Position numbers and translations under genes: made by a program. Shown here piece after piece: positions 4,359-7,473 of a DNA stretch of 7,473 nt; positions within the stretch are counted from its first letter, which is position 1, and every line of letters starts with the position of its first letter. The notes beneath the pieces are model-generated. The model was not told the origin of the DNA. It was given only the letters and a program-made list of their open reading frames with translations, and ran no database searches. Source of the stretch: Bacillota bacterium (GTDB lineage: Bacteria > Bacillota > Bacilli > Bacillales > Cytobacillaceae); assembly GCA_030705745.1 (NCBI GenBank), contig JAUZPT010000137.1, positions 1-7,473 on the forward strand, written 5' to 3'.

Positions 4359-4384
4359 TGGATGGAAGAAAGGAGCTGGAAAAA

Positions 4385-6142
4385 ATGTTCGAGGTATTAA
4401 AAAAATTAAGCTGGTTTTTTAAAGAAAATTGGAAACGATACACACTTGCTGTATCTTTGCTGGTCTTTGTAGGTTTGTTAGACGTAATCCCGCCAAGACT
4501 TGTAGGAATGGCGATAGACGATATTCATATAGGCAGCATGACAACTCAAAAAGTGTTTCATTACATCAGTTATTTATTGTTACTGCTCGTTATGTCTTAT
4601 TCGATTTCGTATGTATGGATGTATAAATTATTTGGAGGAGCTTTCCTCGTAGAACGAAAGCTTCGTTCCCGGTTCATGGCGCATTTGCTAAAAATGACGC
4701 CGACTTTTTTTGAGAAAAATAGAACAGGAGATTTAATGGCTCGGGCCACAAATGACTTAAAAGCTATTTCCATAACCGCGGGGTTTGGCATTCTAACCCT
4801 TGTCGATTCAACTGCATGGATGCTTACACTTCTTTTGACAATGACTATAACAATCAGTTGGAAACTTACACTTGCTTCCATTATTCCTTTGCCTTTCATG
4901 GCTTTACTGATGAAAATTTACGGTAAAAAAATTCATGCGAAATTTACAAGTGCCCAAGATGTTTTTGGCGAGTTAAATGACCGTGTCCTTGAATCCATTG
5001 CTGGTGTGCGGGTCATCCGCGCATATGTCCAGGAAAAAGCAGATGAACAACGATTTCATCAGCTGACTGAAGAAGTTTTTAATAAAAATATTGATGTTGC
5101 AAGGATCGATTCATTATTTGGCCCAACAATTAAGGTATTGGTCGGACTCAGTTATTTAATCGGTCTTGGCTATGGTGCATATCTTGTATTCCATCAGTCC
5201 ATTTCTCTGGGTGATCTCGTTTCTTTTAATGTGTATCTTGGGATGCTTATTTGGCCAATGTTTGCCATCGGAGAATTAATCAATGTCATGCAAAGGGGAA
5301 ATGCCTCGCTCGATCGCGTTACAGAAACGATCAGCTACGAGCAGGATGTTAAGAATCCAGAAAACCCTGTTTCGGTTGTTAATGCAGAAAGCATCGAATT
5401 TGAAGGTGTTACGTTCCGATATCCTTCATCAAAAAGCGATAATCTTGTAGATGTGAATGTTCAGCTTTATCATGGCCAAACTCTTGGAATCGTTGGAAAA
5501 ACGGGAAGCGGAAAAACGACATTCATTAAACAGCTTTTAAGGGAATATCCAGCCGGTACAGGAGAAATCACCATTTCAGATGTTCCAATCGACCAACAAA
5601 GTCTCGAGCAGGTTCGAGCATGGATTGGGTATGTACCGCAAGATCATGTTCTTTTTTCCCGAACCGTAAAAGAAAATATCCTCTTCGGAAGAAAGGATGC
5701 AACTGACCAGGAATTGCAAGAGGCCATCGATTTGGCAGCTTTTCGAAAGGATCTTGAAATGCTATCAGAAGGTCTTGAAACACTTGTGGGTGAAAAAGGA
5801 GTTTCTCTTTCTGGTGGCCAAAAGCAGCGTATTTCGATAGCGCGTGCGTTAATAAAGAATCCTGAGATCCTTATTTTGGACGATTCTTTATCGGCGGTGG
5901 ATGCAAAAACGGAAAAACGAATTATCGATAATATTCGAAAAGTCAGAAGTGATAAAACGACAATCATCTCCACACATCGAATGTCAGCCGTTCAGCATGC
6001 CGATCATATCATCGTCCTTGATGATGGTAAGGTCATTGAGGAAGGGACGCATGAAGAGTTGATGGAAATGAAAAGCTGGTATAAAGAGCAATTTTTACGG
6101 CAGCAAGTTGAGAATAAGGATGAAGAGGAGGTGACAGCATGA
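4385..6142 (+). CDS. bmrC: Multidrug ABC exporter half-transporter BmrC (YheI), degenerate-site subunit
   Basis: The product is a 585-residue fused membrane-ATPase half-transporter, the length of B. subtilis BmrC. A six-helix exporter domain (about 1-320) is followed by the nucleotide-binding domain (about 330-575): Walker A GKTGSGKT (371-378, Lys377), Q-loop VPQDHVLFSRTVKENI, signature LSGGQ (475-479), Walker B ILILD (Asp499), D-loop SAVD and switch His531. The residue after Walker B is Asp500 instead of the catalytic Glu, the mark of the degenerate-site partner in heterodimeric exporters. ATG 4385 is preferred over an in-frame GTG at 4358 because AAAGGAG (4369-4375) lies 9 nt before it and MFEVLKKLSWFF matches the family N-terminus. 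It should pair with BmrD in the cytoplasmic membrane to expel drugs. Its stop overlaps the bmrD start (ATGA), and it lies behind the attenuator leader. Confidence 0.93.
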   Translation: MFEVLKKLSWFFKENWKRYTLAVSLLVFVGLLDVIPPRLVGMAIDDIHIGSMTTQKVFHYISYLLLLLVMSYSISYVWMYKLFGGAFLVERKLRSRFMAHLLKMTPTFFEKNRTGDLMARATNDLKAISITAGFGILTLVDSTAWMLTLLLTMTITISWKLTLASIIPLPFMALLMKIYGKKIHAKFTSAQDVFGELNDRVLESIAGVRVIRAYVQEKADEQRFHQLTEEVFNKNIDVARIDSLFGPTIKVLVGLSYLIGLGYGAYLVFHQSISLGDLVSFNVYLGMLIWPMFAIGELINVMQRGNASLDRVTETISYEQDVKNPENPVSVVNAESIEFEGVTFRYPSSKSDNLVDVNVQLYHGQTLGIVGKTGSGKTTFIKQLLREYPAGTGEITISDVPIDQQSLEQVRAWIGYVPQDHVLFSRTVKENILFGRKDATDQELQEAIDLAAFRKDLEMLSEGLETLVGEKGVSLSGGQKQRISIARALIKNPEILILDDSLSAVDAKTEKRIIDNIRKVRSDKTTIISTHRMSAVQHADHIIVLDDGKVIEEGTHEELMEMKSWYKEQFLRQQVENKDEEEVTA

Positions 6143-7473
6143 AAACAGGGAGAAAACTACTTTCCTATGCTTTAATTTACAAAAAAATCGTTATTGCTGC
6201 ATTGGTAATGTTGACAATTTCTGTAGCAGCGGATTTGACTGGACCATTCATCGCCAAAAAAGTAATTGACGAACATATTTTAGGCATCGAGTCCATCTGG
6301 TATGAGACAGGCAAGGGAAATATGGCTGTGAATTATGACGGTCATTACTATAAGCGGGCTACCTACTTTGACTCACACGAAGCAAGAGGTAGAAAAGCTC
6401 GCGTTTTGCAAGTTGGAAAAGATTTTGTCCTTATTCATCGGGATTTAAGCTTTGATGGTAAACGAAGCCTGAAAGATGGAGTATTAACGGTCCAAAATGG
6501 CAGGAAGGTGTATACGTACAAAGCAAGCGTGATAAGTAGCAGCGATTTAATTGCTTTCTCGCAGCCAGAGATCCCAAAGATTATTCAGCTTTTAGGAGTC
6601 TATTTCGGCTTGCTCGTGGTGTCGTCCGCCTTTCAATATTTTCAAAGGCTACTTTTGCAGACATCAGCAAATAGAATTATCCAGAAAATGCGCGAAGACA
6701 TTTTTGGACATATTCAGAAGCTGCCGATTCGCTTTTTTGATAATCTGCCTGCCGGGAAAGTGGTTGCAAGAATTACGAACGATACTGAAGCGATTCGTGA
6801 GCTTTATGTTACTGTGCTGTCAACGTTTTTTACGAGTGCCATCAATATTGCAGGCATATTTATCGCGCTGTTCATTTTGAATCCTGTACTCGCGGCGGTT
6901 TGCTTGGTGCTGCTTCCAATTCTTTATGTTTGGATCATTTTCTACAGAAAATACGCATCAAAGTACAATCATGTTATTCGTTCCAGAGTAAGTGATATCA
7001 ACGGCATGGTCAACGAATCGATCCAGGGCATGAATATTATTCAAGCTTTTGGCAGAGAGAAAGAAACACAGGCAGAGTTTGAAAAGCTGAATTCTGATCA
7101 TTTTTCTTATCAAAATAAATTGCTGAGTTTAAATTCGATGACCTCACATAATCTTGTCGGCGTACTCAGAAATCTTACGTTTATGGCTTTTATCTCATAT
7201 TTTGGCTTCCAGTCCTTATTGCCCGGTGTTGCCATTTCTTTAGGTATGCTATATGCGTTTGTCGATTATATCAACCGGCTGTTTGAGCCAATTCAAGGGA
7301 TTGTCAATCAGCTCGCTAATTTGGAATCGGCGCTTGTAGCTGGTGAGCGTGTTTTCGAACTCCTTAATGAACCAGGCGAAGACGTCAGCATCGAACAAAT
7401 TCCAAGATACAATGGAAATGTGAGCTTCAAAAAGGTTTCGTTCGGTTACAAGGAAGATGACTATGTGTTGAAG
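6139..7473 (+). CDS. bmrD: Multidrug ABC exporter half-transporter BmrD (YheH), 3' end outside window
   Basis: ATG at 6139 overlaps the bmrC stop and follows GAGGAGGTG (6125-6133). The frame is open for 445 codons to the window edge; by comparison with B. subtilis BmrD roughly 230 residues, including Walker A, signature and Walker B, are missing. After the first membrane helix (about 15-35) comes an insertion of roughly 100 residues (about 47-150, including IWYETGKGNMAVNYDGHYY) before the second helix (LLGVYFGLLVVSSAFQYF). Such an extracellular domain between helices 1 and 2 characterises BmrD. Then come the exporter-domain landmarks RFFDNLPAGKVVARITNDTE and VNESIQGMNIIQAFGREKE; the sequence stops just as the nucleotide-binding domain begins (VSFKKVSFGY). 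It is the expected catalytic partner of BmrC; its catalytic Glu cannot be checked here. Confidence 0.93.
   Translation, partial: MKTGRKLLSYALIYKKIVIAALVMLTISVAADLTGPFIAKKVIDEHILGIESIWYETGKGNMAVNYDGHYYKRATYFDSHEARGRKARVLQVGKDFVLIHRDLSFDGKRSLKDGVLTVQNGRKVYTYKASVISSSDLIAFSQPEIPKIIQLLGVYFGLLVVSSAFQYFQRLLLQTSANRIIQKMREDIFGHIQKLPIRFFDNLPAGKVVARITNDTEAIRELYVTVLSTFFTSAINIAGIFIALFILNPVLAAVCLVLLPILYVWIIFYRKYASKYNHVIRSRVSDINGMVNESIQGMNIIQAFGREKETQAEFEKLNSDHFSYQNKLLSLNSMTSHNLVGVLRNLTFMAFISYFGFQSLLPGVAISLGMLYAFVDYINRLFEPIQGIVNQLANLESALVAGERVFELLNEPGEDVSIEQIPRYNGNVSFKKVSFGYKEDDYVLK

Noticed and set aside
4358..4384. GTG at 4358 as the bmrC start, giving nine extra residues (MDGRKELEK).
   Set aside because: The extra codons cover the AAAGGAG ribosome binding site of the ATG at 4385, and the MFEVLKKL start fits the family.
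4429..4899. Frames of 65 codons (+) and 100 codons (-) within bmrC.
   Set aside because: Both lie in other frames of the bmrC membrane domain and show only low-complexity, Cys/Arg-rich or antisense-like translation.
5568..5973. 71- and 109-codon minus-strand frames over the bmrC nucleotide-binding domain.
   Set aside because: They are antisense to highly conserved ABC ATPase motifs, which explains the open frames.

Overview
The window looks chromosomal and comes from a low-GC Gram-positive, almost certainly a member of the Bacillaceae. The evidence is A+T-rich sequence, strong AGGAGG-type ribosome binding sites, a TTG start, sigma-A, sigma-B-like and ECF-like promoters, and three neighbourhoods typical of Bacillus relatives: a SigY-type ECF operon, a BmrC/BmrD (YheI/YheH) multidrug ABC exporter, and an HPr-like protein.

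Layout. Bases 1-138 are the C-terminal tail of a transposase resembling the IS1182 family. It is followed by two hairpins, the second a strong terminator at the probable downstream end of the element. A 41-codon lysine-rich gene (373-498) follows. It converges, through a bidirectional terminator at 540-574, on a minus-strand pair: an HPr-like protein (677-1003) and a 23-residue membrane microprotein (586-657). A good sigma-B-type promoter (1049-1073) reads into this pair. Divergent from it, behind a sigma-A promoter, is an isoaspartyl dipeptidase gene (iadA, 1209-2381). Next is a tightly packed operon: ECF sigma factor sigY, two small membrane proteins resembling YxlC and YxlD, and a YbjQ-family protein (2534-3919). 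An ECF-type promoter (TGAAC-N16-CGTC) lies in front of it and suggests autoregulation.

The last third is a drug-exporter operon. A sigma-A promoter (3962-3990) drives a leader of nearly 400 nt. The leader holds a well-initiated 27-codon ORF, two tandem intrinsic terminators and a second well-initiated 19-codon ORF, then bmrC (4385-6142) and bmrD (6139 to the window edge, incomplete). BmrC has Asp at the position of the catalytic Glu after Walker B, so the two proteins should form an asymmetric heterodimer. In B. subtilis, bmrCD is known to be controlled by a translated leader (bmrB) and ribosome-mediated attenuation. The leader here has the same logic but two short ORFs and two terminators, and is the most interesting regulatory region in the window.

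No rRNA, tRNA, CRISPR array or phage module was seen. The most notable points are the attenuator leader, the His15-less HPr-like protein under a stress-type promoter with its microprotein partner, and the YbjQ gene attached to the SigY operon.
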